64,000 bases of DNA from Hemicordylus capensis (GCF_027244095.1 NC_069662.1:54398001-54462000), one strand, 5' to 3'; positions 11,689-21,529 are shown, counted from the first letter of the stretch. The notes: generated by a model from the letters alone, not told the origin. Made by a program: numbers and translations.

Positions 11689-11925
11689 TTATGTAAAAGC
11701 CTGGGTAAAAAGCCAAGTCTTTACAAGCTTTCTAAAAGACATGATGGCGTCCGAGGAATGAATGGCCACTGGGAGAGCATTCCAGAGTCTAGGAGCAGCA
11801 ACAGAGAAGGCCCTGTCCCGAGTGCACGACAGCCGGGCCTCTCTCATTGTCGGCACCCGGAGCAGGGCCCCCTCAGATGTCCTCGTCAAGCGGGCAGCAA
11901 CCCTTGGGAGGAGGCGGTCCCTCAA
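11689..11925 (-). pseudogene. L2 LINE C-terminal remainder, shifted frame
   Basis: Continues the protein from 11922 in another frame: RAFSVAAPRLWNALPVAI then SFRKLVKTWLF, the standard C-terminal end of L2/CR1 proteins. The frame shift lies close to 11925. Confidence 0.8.
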
Positions 11926-13322
11926 ATACCGTTTAGGGCTTTAAAGGTCAAAACCAGCACCTTGAATTGGACCCGGAAACGAACCGGTAGCCAGTGCAGC
12001 TCTTTCAAAATGGGGGTGATATGTTCCCAACGGGCAGCTCTGGATAAAACCCTCACTGCCGCGTTTTGCACTAGCTGCAGTTTCCGGATATTCTTCAAGG
12101 GCAGCCCCACGTAGAGCGCGTTACAGTAATCCAGCCGTGACATGACTAAGGCGTGGGTAACCATGGCCAGATCTGCCTTCTCGAGAAAGGGACACAGCTG
12201 GTGCACCAGCCGAAGCCGTGCAAAGGCACCCCTGGCCACCGCCTCCACCTGAGCTTCCAAAAGCAGAGCCGGGTCCAGTAGTACCCCCAAGCTGCGTACT
12301 TGCTCCTTCAAGGGGAGTGCAACCCCATCCAGAACCGGTAAAATCTCCTCATCCCGATTGGCTCTCCTACTGACCAACAGTACCTCCGTCTTATCCGGAT
12401 TCAATTTCAGTTTGTTAGCCCACATCCAACCCATCACGGCCTCCAGCCCCCGGTTCAGGACATCCACCGCCTCCCTAGGATCAGATGACAAGGAGAGATA
12501 GAGCTGAGTGTCATCCGCATATTGCTGACAACTCAGTCCAAATCCCCGGATGACCTCTCCCAGCAGCTTCATGTAGATGTTAAACAGCATTGGGGACAAG
12601 ACCGAACCCTGCGGGACCCCACGGGCCAATGGCCACGGGGCCGAGCAGTAGTCCCCCAGCACCACCTTCTGGACCCTCCCCTCAAGAAAGGACCGGAACC
12701 ACTGCAACGCAGTGCCTCCGATTCCCATACTCAAGAGGCGGCCCAGAAGGATACCATGGTCGATGGTATCGAACGCCGCCGAGAGGTCCAGCAGAACCAA
12801 CAGGGACGCACTCCCCCTGTCTAGTTCCCGGTGTAGGTCATCCACTAGAGCGACCAAGGCAGTCTCAGTCCCATACCCGGGGCGGAAGCCAGATTGAAAA
12901 GGGTCCAGATAATCCGTATCATCCAAGACCCTCTGCAGCGGGGACGCCACCACACGCTCTATCACCTTGCCCAAAAAGGGAAGGTTAGACACAGTTCTAT
13001 AGTTGTCCAGGCTGGAGGGATCAAGGGAGGGCTTTTTTAATAGAGGTCTTACCACCGCCTCCTTAAGGCACGATGGCATCCTGCCCTCCCTTAATGAAGC
13101 ATTAACGATCACCTCCAGCCATCTGCCTGTCCCCTCCCTGGCAGCTTTTATTAGCCATGAAGGGCAAGGGTCAAGAGCGCACGAAGTCGCCCGCACACTG
13201 CCCAGGATCTTGTCCACATCCTCAGGCCGCACCAACCGAAAAGAATCCAACACAACGGGACCAGATGGTACCAGAGGCACGTCTGCCGGAACTTGTTGGA
13301 ATGGAGAAGCTGCTTGGAGCAT
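11922..13322 (-). CDS. L2 LINE reverse transcriptase (466-aa open frame)
   Basis: Reverse transcriptase of a non-LTR retrotransposon; it copies its own mRNA at the target site. Motifs in order: KEAVVRPLLKKPSLDP and NYRTVSNLPFLGKVIERV (finger region), LLVLLDLSAAFDTIDH (motif A), ARGVPQGSVLSPMLFNIYM (motif B), CQQYADDTQLYLSL (catalytic YADD), LNPDKTEVLLVSRR (motif D), then VQNAAVRVLSRAARWEHITP and LHWLPVRFRV of the L2/CR1 C-terminus. The frame is long and clean for a truncated copy, so the insertion is not very old. It ends in a frame change, after which the remaining C-terminus reads on from about 11925. Confidence 0.88.
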   Translation of the reverse strand: MLQAASPFQQVPADVPLVPSGPVVLDSFRLVRPEDVDKILGSVRATSCALDPCPSWLIKAAREGTGRWLEVIVNASLREGRMPSCLKEAVVRPLLKKPSLDPSSLDNYRTVSNLPFLGKVIERVVASPLQRVLDDTDYLDPFQSGFRPGYGTETALVALVDDLHRELDRGSASLLVLLDLSAAFDTIDHGILLGRLLSMGIGGTALQWFRSFLEGRVQKVVLGDYCSAPWPLARGVPQGSVLSPMLFNIYMKLLGEVIRGFGLSCQQYADDTQLYLSLSSDPREAVDVLNRGLEAVMGWMWANKLKLNPDKTEVLLVSRRANRDEEILPVLDGVALPLKEQVRSLGVLLDPALLLEAQVEAVARGAFARLRLVHQLCPFLEKADLAMVTHALVMSRLDYCNALYVGLPLKNIRKLQLVQNAAVRVLSRAARWEHITPILKELHWLPVRFRVQFKVLVLTFKALNGI

Positions 13323-13499
13323 GATGGTAATATATATGGTGGGGGGTTTCTTTGGTAGGCCTGTGCATATTGGTGTTATTAAAATTTACCGGTATATGTA
13401 TAAATAAAAGCAATTGCAAAAGGATGTTACTGAGCTCATGATATGGCCAACTTCCATATAGAGGCGTTTTTAAAACTTTCATTCTGAGGGCGCCTCCCC

Positions 13500-14477
13500 C
13501 TCCCGTGAGAATCATCCAATTTTTCAACACGCATTCTAAAGGTACTTGCTATTTCTACTCCCCATAACCCCCCTCTATTTTGCCCCTTCGCAGGCTTGCC
13601 CCTACTGGGCTCTAGTTTTTTTCCCCTGCGCGGGCTTGCCCCTACATGGGCTGTCGTCCCTGCTCGGACGTTAAGTTTTGCCCCTTCTCGGGCAGCCCCT
13701 GCTCGGACTGTAAGTTTGCCCCTTCTCGGGCTGTAATTTCCCCTCACCCCTGCTCGGACTGGGTACTCACCAAAAGACGTCTCTGGATTTCACTCTCTCA
13801 CTCACTCTCTCCGTTCACACTTTCATTCACTCTTGCCTCGATTCCCAGATGTGGTGCGTTGTAACGACTGGCGTGTCCTGGGCTAAGAGAATCCTCCACA
13901 GACAAAACGCTGTGAGGTGCGCTGGATCTCATTGTCCCGTGACGGGTCAGACTGTCCACCCAAGTCACATCCGACTCTCACGGCACCAAAGTGATGTGAA
14001 TTCGGTTCGTCCCTGGGTCCGCCTTTTAGCCAATCAAACAGACTCAGTGGGAATATTTTTGAGGCTTTTATTGCACTGCAGTTGCAACAGGTAATCAGTG
14101 GGCTTTACGCTCTCAAACTGATTACCAATTGGTTATAGGTGCATCTTACATTTATACAGACAATCTGAATGATGCTGACACCCTAGACATAGTATACGTG
14201 GCAACAAAATGGTGGACTAAGTATCTAGTACGAATGCGAATAATTCATTGTTCATCTGGTGATTACTCCTTATTTAGTTACATCCTGTTTTCTTAATTGT
14301 CAGCAAAGAACAGTGAGAATCCTGTGAGAACCAAGTTTCCTTAGATACAATTTAGTGGAGAGAGATAATGACGTTGATCATGAGAGGCCGTGATGGCCCT
14401 GTGCTGGGCTGGGGTTACTTTAAGTCAGATTGAGGTTTTCTAAGTAAAATGGAGTTACTTTGGTTTTCTAAAACACA
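13500..14477 (-). mobile_element. Endogenous retrovirus fossil: 5' LTR and leader
   Basis: Minus strand. A probable LTR (about 13992-14477) starts TGTGTTTTAGAAAACC, has a polyadenylation signal within GTGCAATAAAAGCC and ends near CACATCA. A TGGTGCCGTGAGAGTCGG stretch follows that resembles a tRNA-His-type primer binding site. A leader (about 13500-13980) follows with a possible donor (TTTTGGTGAGTAC) and several imperfect repeats of CCGAGCAGGGG / CCGAGAAGGGGCAA. No gag, pol or env coding region is present. It is a broken 5' remnant, of moderate age. Confidence 0.6.
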
Positions 14478-14479
14478 TC

Positions 14480-14572
14480 ACTTTCAGGCTGCTGGCAACC
14501 ATTTTAATGATAGACACCAAGGGAAGGAGCAATCCAGGCTCTAGGATTTGTCAATGCACAGTGCTGCTCATT
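14480..14572 (+). repeat. Fragment of the LRRC37-associated repeat arm
   Basis: It contains GGCTGCTGGCAACCATTTTA and CAATGCACAGTGCTGCTC, the same block as 16797-16945 (minus), 19519-19700 (plus) and 20766-20945 (plus). The block breaks off at the tail of the LINE that follows. Confidence 0.7.
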
Positions 14573-14718
14573 CATTCATTCATTCATTCAAAGTTTATTA
14601 CGGTCTATGACCAGCACAACAAGGGGGGGGGGAAATACAATTAAAATATAAATAATTTTAAAAAACAACAAAAAACAAGTCAACAGTCTAACCCATCAAC
14701 AATATTATAACTGAAAGG

Positions 14719-15414
14719 TTATAGAGCAGCACTAGGACTGTTAATTAAAAACTGGCGCACTCTTCGAGCTGCACAAAAGCCCGCCACTTTCCGAGTAATG
14801 GCAGGTATGCTGTCCTCAAGCAGGAAAGCCACTTGTTGGCTAGGCGAATTTCCTGGGAAATGAGCCAACAGTGGAGATATTAGTTCTAAATGTAAGTCCC
14901 TATAAAAGGAGCAATAAAGCAAAACATATTCAATTGTTTCAACTTCCCCATCACCACAGGGGCATAGATGCTCCACATAAGGAGGCCCACTGTAGCGACC
15001 TTCAAGGACAGCAGAGGGAAGGCATCTACATCTGGCCTGTGTAAAAGCCAACCTATATCTGGGGATGTCTAATAGTTGCAGATAAGATAAAGGAGCAACA
15101 AGGTACCTTGTGGTATCGTTACAGTAGAAACCTAGAGACTTAGATAAATCTTCCTGCCGCTCCGTGTCTAATATTTTCTGTTTCACCAAGGCATGGGCTT
15201 GTGATACTTCCATTTTGAGCAGGGTAAGCGGAAGCAACCCCAGTGTTGCCAGTTTAGTAAGTATTCTGTGTTCCCAGGAGGCATGAAATGAATCTTGTGA
15301 TGTGAGAAATACTAAACTACCATGGGAGTGATGGATTTTAATCCAGTAAAAAACCGTAAGTATCCAATATCTAGTCTCCACCTTCACTAGACCCATCTCC
15401 AGTCTCAATCTCAA
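14719..15414 (-). pseudogene. LINE C-terminal protein segment (231 aa)
   Basis: Open frame ending YLQLLDIPRYRLAFTQARCR, CPCGDGEVETIEYVLLYC and AARRVRQFLINS. This is the C-terminal zinc-knuckle-like region downstream of the RT in non-LTR elements. The join to the RT frames is broken around the ATT microsatellite at 15417-15452. Confidence 0.65.
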
Positions 15415-15454
<40 letters not shown>

Positions 15455-15552
15455 TAATAATCTGGCATCAGAGACACAACGGGGGGTCGAAAGTACAGCT
15501 CTAAGAAATTTAGATTGAATTCTTTCCACCTGCTGAAAACTAGATAAAGGCC

Positions 15553-16150
15553 CTAGCTGTGCACCATATGTAAGCTGAGCAAGAGATTTGGCAAGAAAAG
15601 GTTTGATAGCAGAGGGTATAAAATGCCCCCCCCCTTACTCCAAAAAAACCTTAGAATAGCGGATGCACTCCTTTGAGCATTCTGGGACACATAGGTAGCA
15701 TGTGGCTTCCTAGAGCCCGAGGCATGGAAGAGGACCCCCAAATAATTGAAGGTAGAAACTTGCTGAATAGGGTAGTCATCAATTTTCCAATTGTGATGTT
15801 TAGGTTTTTTTACCGAGGGCCATGATCTTTGTTTTAGCACAATTAATTTCAAGACGATTTCCTTTACAATAGGAGGCCAATACCCCCAGGGCACGTCTAA
15901 GACCCACAGGTGTTTTTGCCAGGATAAGAGTATCATCAGCATACAACAATGAGTTAATGTGCTTCTCTGCTAACTTTGGCAGGTGAAAATTCAGATCTGC
16001 CAAATGAGTAACCAAATCATTAATATAAAAATTAAAAAGAAGTGGAGCCAGTATACAACCCTGGCGTACCCCTTTCTGATTGGGGATTGCAGAGGACAAA
16101 TGGCCCCAGGGAGAGCCGCGCACCTTCATGATGCACCCAGTGTGTCCCAT
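15553..16150 (-). pseudogene. LINE reverse transcriptase fragment (two frames)
   Basis: First frame (15800-16150): motif B-like VRQGCILAPLLFNFY, YADD box, then NRLEINCAKTKIMALGKK. Second frame (15553-15942): HNWKIDDYPIQQVSTFNYLG and SASAILRFFWSKGG. One frame change separates them. The first ten codons of the upper frame (MGHTGCIMKV) come from the adjoining LRRC37-like fragment, not from the LINE. Confidence 0.75.
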
Positions 16151-16421
16151 GGGAAGCTGTGTTAGGGGAGATCTTGTTTAAGGTGGCCTCTGTGTCATCT
16201 CCAGGGATTTTGGGTGCCTCTTTGTTATCTCCTGGTATTAGGGATGCACCACCTTTCTGAGTTCCATGCATTACCTGGTTGAGCAAAGCCTCCTTAGTCA
16301 TTAATGGTGCTTTTGCTGAGGTCTGCTGTGAGAAGGATATGCGTTTCCTCAGTCGTGTTTTTGGGATAGGCCACAAAGGAGCAATTGACCAATCAACCTT
16401 TAAATATCCAAGGGTGCTCAC
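16150..16421 (-). pseudogene. LRRC37: Inverted LRRC37-like stalk fragment
   Basis: Minus-strand copy of the repeat unit seen at 17957-18949: PIPKTRLRKRISFSQQTSAK, APLMTKEALLNQVMHGTQ, IPGDNKEAPKIPGDDTEA, NKISPNTASHGTHWVHHE. It stops at the 5' end of a LINE. It lies inverted relative to the gene, so it cannot be part of the normal transcript. Confidence 0.8.
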
Positions 16422-16790
16422 CGATATTCTAGTCCTTCGACTTACCCCTCAGCCTGCACTGTTACTGCTATTGTGACCAGCCTAACTCTAACTAAAATGC
16501 CTAAGTACAGAACGGAGTAGGCGGGGAAAAAACCCAACCTTGGCCAATACGTTGAGAGAGAAAAATTCCTACTCAGCCCCCACGGGCGACCAGTCATTAG
16601 ACCCGCTCTGCATCAGGGAAGGGAGGGAGGGGATCGCCAAAGCGAAACTGATCGCTTGGGGCGTGGATCCGCGTTAAGGGGCCAATCGGCCCGCTTCTTG
16701 GGCCTCGTGCGGAGCAGGGGCTGGGACAAACTTCCTCCCCTCCGCACGAGGACAAGGGGAGGGGGAAACTGGAGGCTGGGGAAGCCAGGC
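16422..16790. other. Unassigned GC-rich spacer between LRRC37-like copies
   Basis: Includes an imperfect palindrome around GCCTCGTGCGGAGC and CTCCGCACGAGGAC. It probably belongs to the same repeat arm but has no counterpart on the right side. Confidence 0.35.
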
Positions 16791-17150
16791 CTGGTCTCCA
16801 GGAATCCCACAATGCAGCACCACACGAGCAGCACTGTGCATTGAGAAACCCTAGAGGCTGGGTTGCTCCTTCCCTTCACGTCTATCATTAAAATGGTTGC
16901 CAGCAACCTGAAGGAAGTTTCCAGCAGCCCAGCTGCCCACATGACCAGATGGTGAGGGAGGAGGGTGCATGTTCACCCTCCTACCTCACCTGAACTACCT
17001 GTTCAAGGAGTCCCCGGATAGGTATCGATCCCCCCGCTCCAATCAGCAGCTCTGCCCAGGTAGGTCAGCACTAGGCCTGCCAGAGCTGGGTGTGAGAACA
17101 ACCTCATAGTTTCTCAAGTGAAATAGATACCATGGTACTTATTTTATGCT
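16791..17150 (-). repeat. Left inverted arm around the LRRC37-like cassette
   Basis: In reverse complement it matches 19325-19695, including CAGTGCTGCTCGTGTGGTGC, GGGTGAACATGCACCCTCCT and CATTTCACTTGAGAAAC. It resumes at 17625-17750 after a ~475-bp interruption. Confidence 0.75.
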
Positions 17151-17624
17151 GGAAGTTAAAGGACTTTGCTCTGTCTCTTTGTCTCAGACAGTGGAGTAGT
17201 AAGTCAGAGGGCTAGAGGGTCAAGACATTGGTCATCACTTCTCCACTGCTCTGATGCTATCCCTTTGATATGTAGATTGCTACTTAGGGACTAACTTCCT
17301 ACTTCCTCTCTCTCTCTTCCCTACCTGGCCTCCTACCTTGCAACATGGCAAGCCTCTCTCCCTGCACCTTATGTGCAGAGAAGATGCAGAATCCATCTGC
17401 ATCCAGCTAGATAGATAGATTAGAGATCCTAACTCCTCACTTTCCTATCTAGAATGGAGTTCCTTAATAAATGCCTTTTATATTGATTTGAAACTATGAA
17501 TTGGCTCCAAGTTACTTTACTCTCAGCATACACGCATGCCTAACTAAACTACCGCTGTGTTGTGCCTCTGTGCACTCTGCTATAATGAGAAAGGGATTCT
17601 CTCACCACAGAGAATTTCCAACCT
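17146..17624. mobile_element. Insert in the left arm, possible solo-LTR-like fossil
   Basis: The sequence is absent from the matching right arm and so was inserted. It starts with TG, holds an AATAAA near 17468, and TTTTA occurs on both sides. It has no typical CA end, so a solo LTR is only one possibility. Confidence 0.3.
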
Positions 17625-17749
17625 TTTACATATACAAGTTAGAGTTTGACATTATTCTGCATGTAATATAGTTTGATATCTTTATGCACGAAATAAATTC
17701 TGCAAAAGAGTGTTATATTTTCTGCATGAAATATATTCAAATTCATTCA

Positions 17750-17964
17750 AATCCCAGGAGATAACAAAGAGGCACCCCAAATCCCTGGAGATGACACAGA
17801 GGCCACCTTAAACAAGATTTCCCCTAACACAGCTTCCCATGGGACACACTGGGTGCATCATGAAGTGAAGACCTCTGCTCGCCACAAACTGAACATCTTG
17901 CTGACTGATGATGTCTACTTGCTTCAGCAGTTCCATTATGAAGCTAGTCTGAACAAATGGCAAA
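17750..17964 (+). pseudogene. LRRC37: LRRC37-like stalk repeat, first (partial) unit
   Basis: Reads IPGDDTEATLNKISPNTASH, VHHEVKTSARHKLNILLTDD and YLLQQFHYEASLNKWQ. It ends in a one-base loss relative to the next units, so it is out of frame with the 330-residue frame at 17957. Its left edge is the end of the inverted arm, not a splice acceptor. Confidence 0.7.
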
Positions 17965-18921
17965 CGCGCCCATCCCAAAAACACGAGTGAGGAAACGTAT
18001 ATCCCTCTCACAGCAGACCTCAGAGAAGGCACCATTAATGACTAAGGAGGCTCTGCTCAACCAGGTAATGCATGGAACTCAGGAAAGTGGCGCATCCCTA
18101 ATCCCAGGAGATAACAAAGAGGCACCCCAAATCCCAGGAGATGACACAGAGGTGTGCTTAAACAAAATCTCCCCAAATAAAACGTCTCATGAGACAAACT
18201 GGGAGCATCATAAAGTGAAGTCCACTGCTCTCCACAGGCTGAACATCTTGCCGACTGATGATGTCTACTTGCTTCAAGGGGAGAATTATAAGGCTGGACT
18301 CAACAAGCGGCAATCACCCCTTATCCCAAACACACCAATACGGAACGGGATATTCCACTCAGAGAAGACATCAGATAAGGCACCATTAATGACTAAAGAG
18401 ACACTGCTCAACCAGCTAATGCTTCAAACTCAAGAAGGAAGCGCACCCAAAATGCCAGGAGAAAACAAAGAGGCACCCCAAATCCCTGGAGACGTCACAG
18501 AGGCTTCCTTAAACAAAATCTCCCGTCACATCACATTTTCCCATGGGACACACAGGGAGCATCATGAAGTGAAGACCACTGCTCACCACAAGCTGAACAT
18601 CTTGCCGACTGATTATGACTACTTGCTTCAGGTGCAGAATTATGAAGCTGATCTGAACAAGCTGCAATCACCCCCTATCCCAATCCAACGAGTGTGGAGC
18701 CACATATCCCACGTGATCCGTATGCTCAACGTGGATTGCACAGAATCAAAGGTCCAGCTGGCCTGTGCTAAGATTATCTCCAGACTATGTCCCCTCATGA
18801 AACTCTTCAGTGAGAGAGAATATGTCAAGGAGACTTCCACCCTGTGGAAGACATACTGCTGGCCTTTAATGAATGTTGCCAACCTGGCCCCAGGAAGTCC
18901 AAGAAAACTGGAGAAACCTGA
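17957..18921 (+). CDS. LRRC37: LRRC37-like stalk repeats and conserved C-terminal domain
   Basis: The open frame runs to 18949, but a GAG|GTAAGG donor at 18921 probably ends the exon after KPE. Residues 1-110 and 111-245 are two stalk units with TKEALLNQVMHGTQ / TKETLLNQLMLQTQ, EAPQIPGDDTE / EAPQIPGDVTE, LNILPTD and YLLQ. Residues about 250-320 hold SHVIRMLNVDCTESKVQLAC and AKIISRLCPLMKLFSE, matching the LRRC37 C-terminal domain that mammals place directly before the membrane segment. The phase-0 donor fits the phase-0 transmembrane exon at 23033. No acceptor was recognised at its 5' side. An AATAAA at about 19143 could serve a shorter transcript. Confidence 0.75.
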
Positions 18922-19204
18922 GGTAAGGGGCAAACCTTGTGAAGCCTGAGGAGTTGTTAAGCCTACTAATGGGTTGTCAGGAGCTTGGGCAACAATCAGC
19001 TGACCTGGATGTGGCTCCAAAGCTGCTCACTGGGTGTGAACAGTGGGAGGTAATGGGAATTCACTTGGCACTGGCTTCTTGAAAGCATAGAGTCAACCCA
19101 TTAAACATTTGGGTATGTTGTTTATGCTTTCTTTTAAAATTGCAATAAATGCTGTTCTGATTTAGATCCTGCCTTTAAAAAGTGGTTCAGTAACCATTTC
19201 AGAC
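18922..19204 (+). other. Sequence after the C-terminal domain, with candidate poly(A) signal
   Basis: Follows the donor at 18921. It contains GCAATAAATGCTG (AATAAA near 19143), then a T/A-rich stretch. The first ~45 bp are also present after the second copy (20717-20765), then the two diverge abruptly. Confidence 0.4.
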
Positions 19205-19700
19205 AATTTGAATTGTTTTTGAATCGATTTAAATTTATTTCATGCAAAAAATGTCAAACTCTTGTGCAGAAGATATCTCTTGCAGAATAATATCAAACTC
19301 TAACTTGTATCTGTAAAATACGTACCATGATATCCATTTCACTTGAGAAACAATGAGGTCGTTCTCACGACCAGCTCTAGCCATGCTAGTGCAGCCCTAC
19401 CGGGTCACAGCTGCTCATGAGAACTGCTGGGATCAGCCCCAATCCCGGCACTCCTCGACCGGGTGGTCCAGGTGAGGTAGGAGGGTGAACATGCACCCTC
19501 CTCCCTCACCATCTGGTCATGTGGGCAGCTGGGCTGCAGGCAGCTCCTTTCAGGCTGCTGGCAACCATTTTAATGATAGACGCCAAGGGAAGGAGCAATC
19601 CAGCCCCTAAGGTTTTTCAATGCACAGTGCTGCTCGTGTGGTGCTGCATTGTGGGATTCCTGGAGGCCAGGCTTGGCTTGGCTTGCCCAGCCTCCAGATT
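19205..19700 (+). repeat. Right inverted arm around the LRRC37-like cassette
   Basis: Reverse-complement partner of 16791-17150 plus 17625-17750. It contains GAGGTCGTTCTCACGACC, GGTGAGGTAGGAGGGTGAAC and GGCTGCTGGCAACCATTTTA. The arm continues into a LINE-like 3' region that is also duplicated at 20945-21475. Confidence 0.75.
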
Positions 19701-19972
19701 GCTGCACTGCTCATCGCAGGGGCGATCATATGGGCGAGAAGATTACTGGCGAGGCTAGGAAGGAATGGAGGTTATGCGGGGAAAGGTAGGTGTGATCCCC
19801 CCGCCCTCCCCAGCCCCTGCCCCAGTGGTTGTGTGAATGACTCTAAGATATTTTTAAAAGAATTATTGTTTAATTCTGTTAATGGTTTTTACAAACAAAA
19901 TACATGGAACAGGATTAAAAGAACAGGAAAATAAATTATTAACCATATGACTAAATAGGTTCTTTTGAACCA

Positions 19973-20193
19973 CATTATGGCGCAGTGGTAAAACTGCCGC
20001 CCTGTAACCAGAAGGTTACAAGTTCGATCCTGACCAGGGGCTCAAGGTTGACTCAGCCTTCCATCCTTCCAAGGTTCGTAAAATGAGTACCCAGAATGTT
20101 GGGGGGCAATATGCTAAATCATTGTAAACCGCTTAGAGAGCTTCAGCTATAGAGCGGTATATAAATGTAAGTGCTATTGCTATTGCTATTATT
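19973..20193 (+). mobile_element. Sauria-type SINE (ACA-like)
   Basis: tRNA-like head GGCGCAGTGGTAAAACTGCC and B box GGTTACAAGTTCGATCCTGA, body TGTAAACCGCTTAGAGAGC, and the characteristic tail GTGCTATTGCTATTGCTATT. It is inserted in the cassette's 3' region: the copy at 21177 lacks it. Confidence 0.8.
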
Positions 20194-20394
20194 TAGCCAC
20201 TTCTTCTGCACTAAGAGCCTTTTGTTGAAATAAGAGCCTCCCCAACTCTGGAAACTGATATAATGTCACTGAGGACATATTTCATCACCCAGGCTTTTAA
20301 TGAGATTTATAGCTTTAATATTTTTATTGTGGGATTTTCAATGATTTTTATGTTAATGATTTTAATGTTTAAATGATGTTCATCTTCATCGGAA

Positions 20395-20716
20395 CATCTT
20401 GCTGACTGATGATGACTACTTGCTTCAGGGGGATCTTTATGAAACTGTTTGGAAAAAGCGGCGATCGCCCTTCATCCCAATGAAACTAATGAGGAACCGC
20501 TTATCCCACGCAATCCGTATTCTCAAAGTAGACTGCACAGAGTTCAAGGTCCAGCTGGCCTGTGCTAATCTTCTCTCCAGAATAGAACTCCTAATGAAAC
20601 TCTTCAGTGGGAGTGAAAACATCAAGGAGACTCCCACGCTGTGGAAGTCATCCTGCTGTCCTATGAAGAATGTAGCCAACCTGGCCACAAGAAGTCCAAG
20701 AAAACTGGCGAAACCT
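20395..20716 (+). CDS. LRRC37: Second LRRC37-like C-terminal-domain copy
   Basis: Frame open from 20399: LTDDDYLLQGDLYET, SHAIRILKVDCTEFKVQLAC, ANLLSRIELLMKLFSG, then SPRKLAKPE and the same GAG|GTAAGG phase-0 donor. It is a direct duplicate of about 18598-18921 with many substitutions but no frame break. It lacks the upstream stalk units and begins abruptly after the LINE-like tail of the first cassette. It could replace the first copy in the transcript, be spliced in addition, or be a dead duplicate. Confidence 0.65.
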
Positions 20717-20765
20717 GAGGTAAGGGGCAAACCTTGTCAAGCCAGAGGGGTTGCCAAGCCTACTA

Positions 20766-21475
20766 CTGGGCAGCTGGGCTGCTGGCAGCTCCCTTCAGGC
20801 TGTTGGGAACCATTTTAATGATAGAGGCCAAGGGAAGGTGCAATCCAGCCTTTAGGGTTTCTCAATGCACAGTGCTGCTCGTGTGGTGCTGCATTGTGGG
20901 ATTCCTGGAGGCCAGGCTTGGCTTCCCCAGCCTCTAGATTGCTGCGCTGCTCATCCCAGTGGCGATCATGTGGGCGGGGAGATGAATGCCAAGGTTGGAA
21001 GGGAATGGAAGTTATGTGGTGAAAGGTAGGTGTGATCCTGCCTCTCCCTCTGCAGCCCCTGCCCCAGTTGTTGATTGAATGACCCTTCTGTTAATCATTT
21101 TTACAAACAAAATACATGGAACAGTATTAAAAGAACAGAAAAATTAAACATTAACCATACAGTTCAATAGGTTTTTTAAACACATTATTTAGCCACTTTT
21201 TTTGAACTAAGTGCCTTTATAAAAAAATAAGAGCCTCCCCATCTCTGGAAACTTTGAAAATTCACAGAAGACATATTTATCCACCCCGGCTTTTAATTAG
21301 ATTTAAGGTTAATATTTTTAACTTGAGATTTTAAATGATTTTAATGTTAATCATTTTAAAGTTTAAATGATTTTAATTGTTTTATTGATTTAATTTCTAA
21401 ATGACTTTATTTGTAAACCACCCAGATTCCCAAGTTTGGGTCAATATCAAAATATGTTAAATAAATAAATAATCT
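20766..21475 (+). repeat. Second copy of the cassette arm and LINE-like 3' tail
   Basis: It repeats 19519-20390 (without the SINE): arm block, CATGTGGGCGGGGAGATGAA, a TTTAATG-rich region. It ends TGTAAACCACCCAGATTCCC and TTAAATAAATAAATAA, which looks like a CR1/L2-type 3' end and suggests the arm is retrotransposon-derived. Confidence 0.65.
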
Positions 21476-21529
21476 ATTTACCACTTTTTGTGGCAAGGGA
21501 TTTTGCTCCAGTTGAAGGCAACCAAGAAT

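Larger units (their letters stand above)
11515..13330 (-). mobile_element. L2-clade LINE, 5' truncated
   Basis: Minus-strand LINE with the C-terminal two thirds of the L2 reverse-transcriptase protein (two frames, see 11922 and 11689) and a 3' end of the usual form (GTAAACCGCCTTGGGGC, GGTGGTATAAAAATG, then ATAAATAAATAA). Endonuclease and 5' end are missing, typical of incomplete reverse transcription. Confidence 0.88.
14573..16150 (-). mobile_element. LINE of uncertain clade (Vingi/I or R4-like), 5' truncated
   Basis: Minus-strand LINE with 3' end CGTAATAAACTTTGAATGAA and a TGAA simple-repeat tail. Parts of its reverse transcriptase lie in three frames (15800-16150, 15553-15942, 14719-15414). 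RT residues read RQGCILAPLLFNFYINDLV and SLLYADDTLILAK. The C-terminal part has CPCGDGEVETIEYVLLYCSF, a Cys/His motif seen in several LINE clades. It is unlike the L1 and L2 proteins in this window. Its 5' end abuts an inverted LRRC37-like fragment. A related 3' end may lie at about 23310-23482. Confidence 0.75.

Noticed and set aside
12522-12988. Plus-strand frames opposite the L2 reverse transcriptase
   Set aside because: They are antisense shadows of a well-supported minus-strand coding region.
19143-19148. AATAAA taken as the certain 3' end of the host gene
   Set aside because: Exons with matching phase continue from 23033 to 34007, so it is at most an alternative end.
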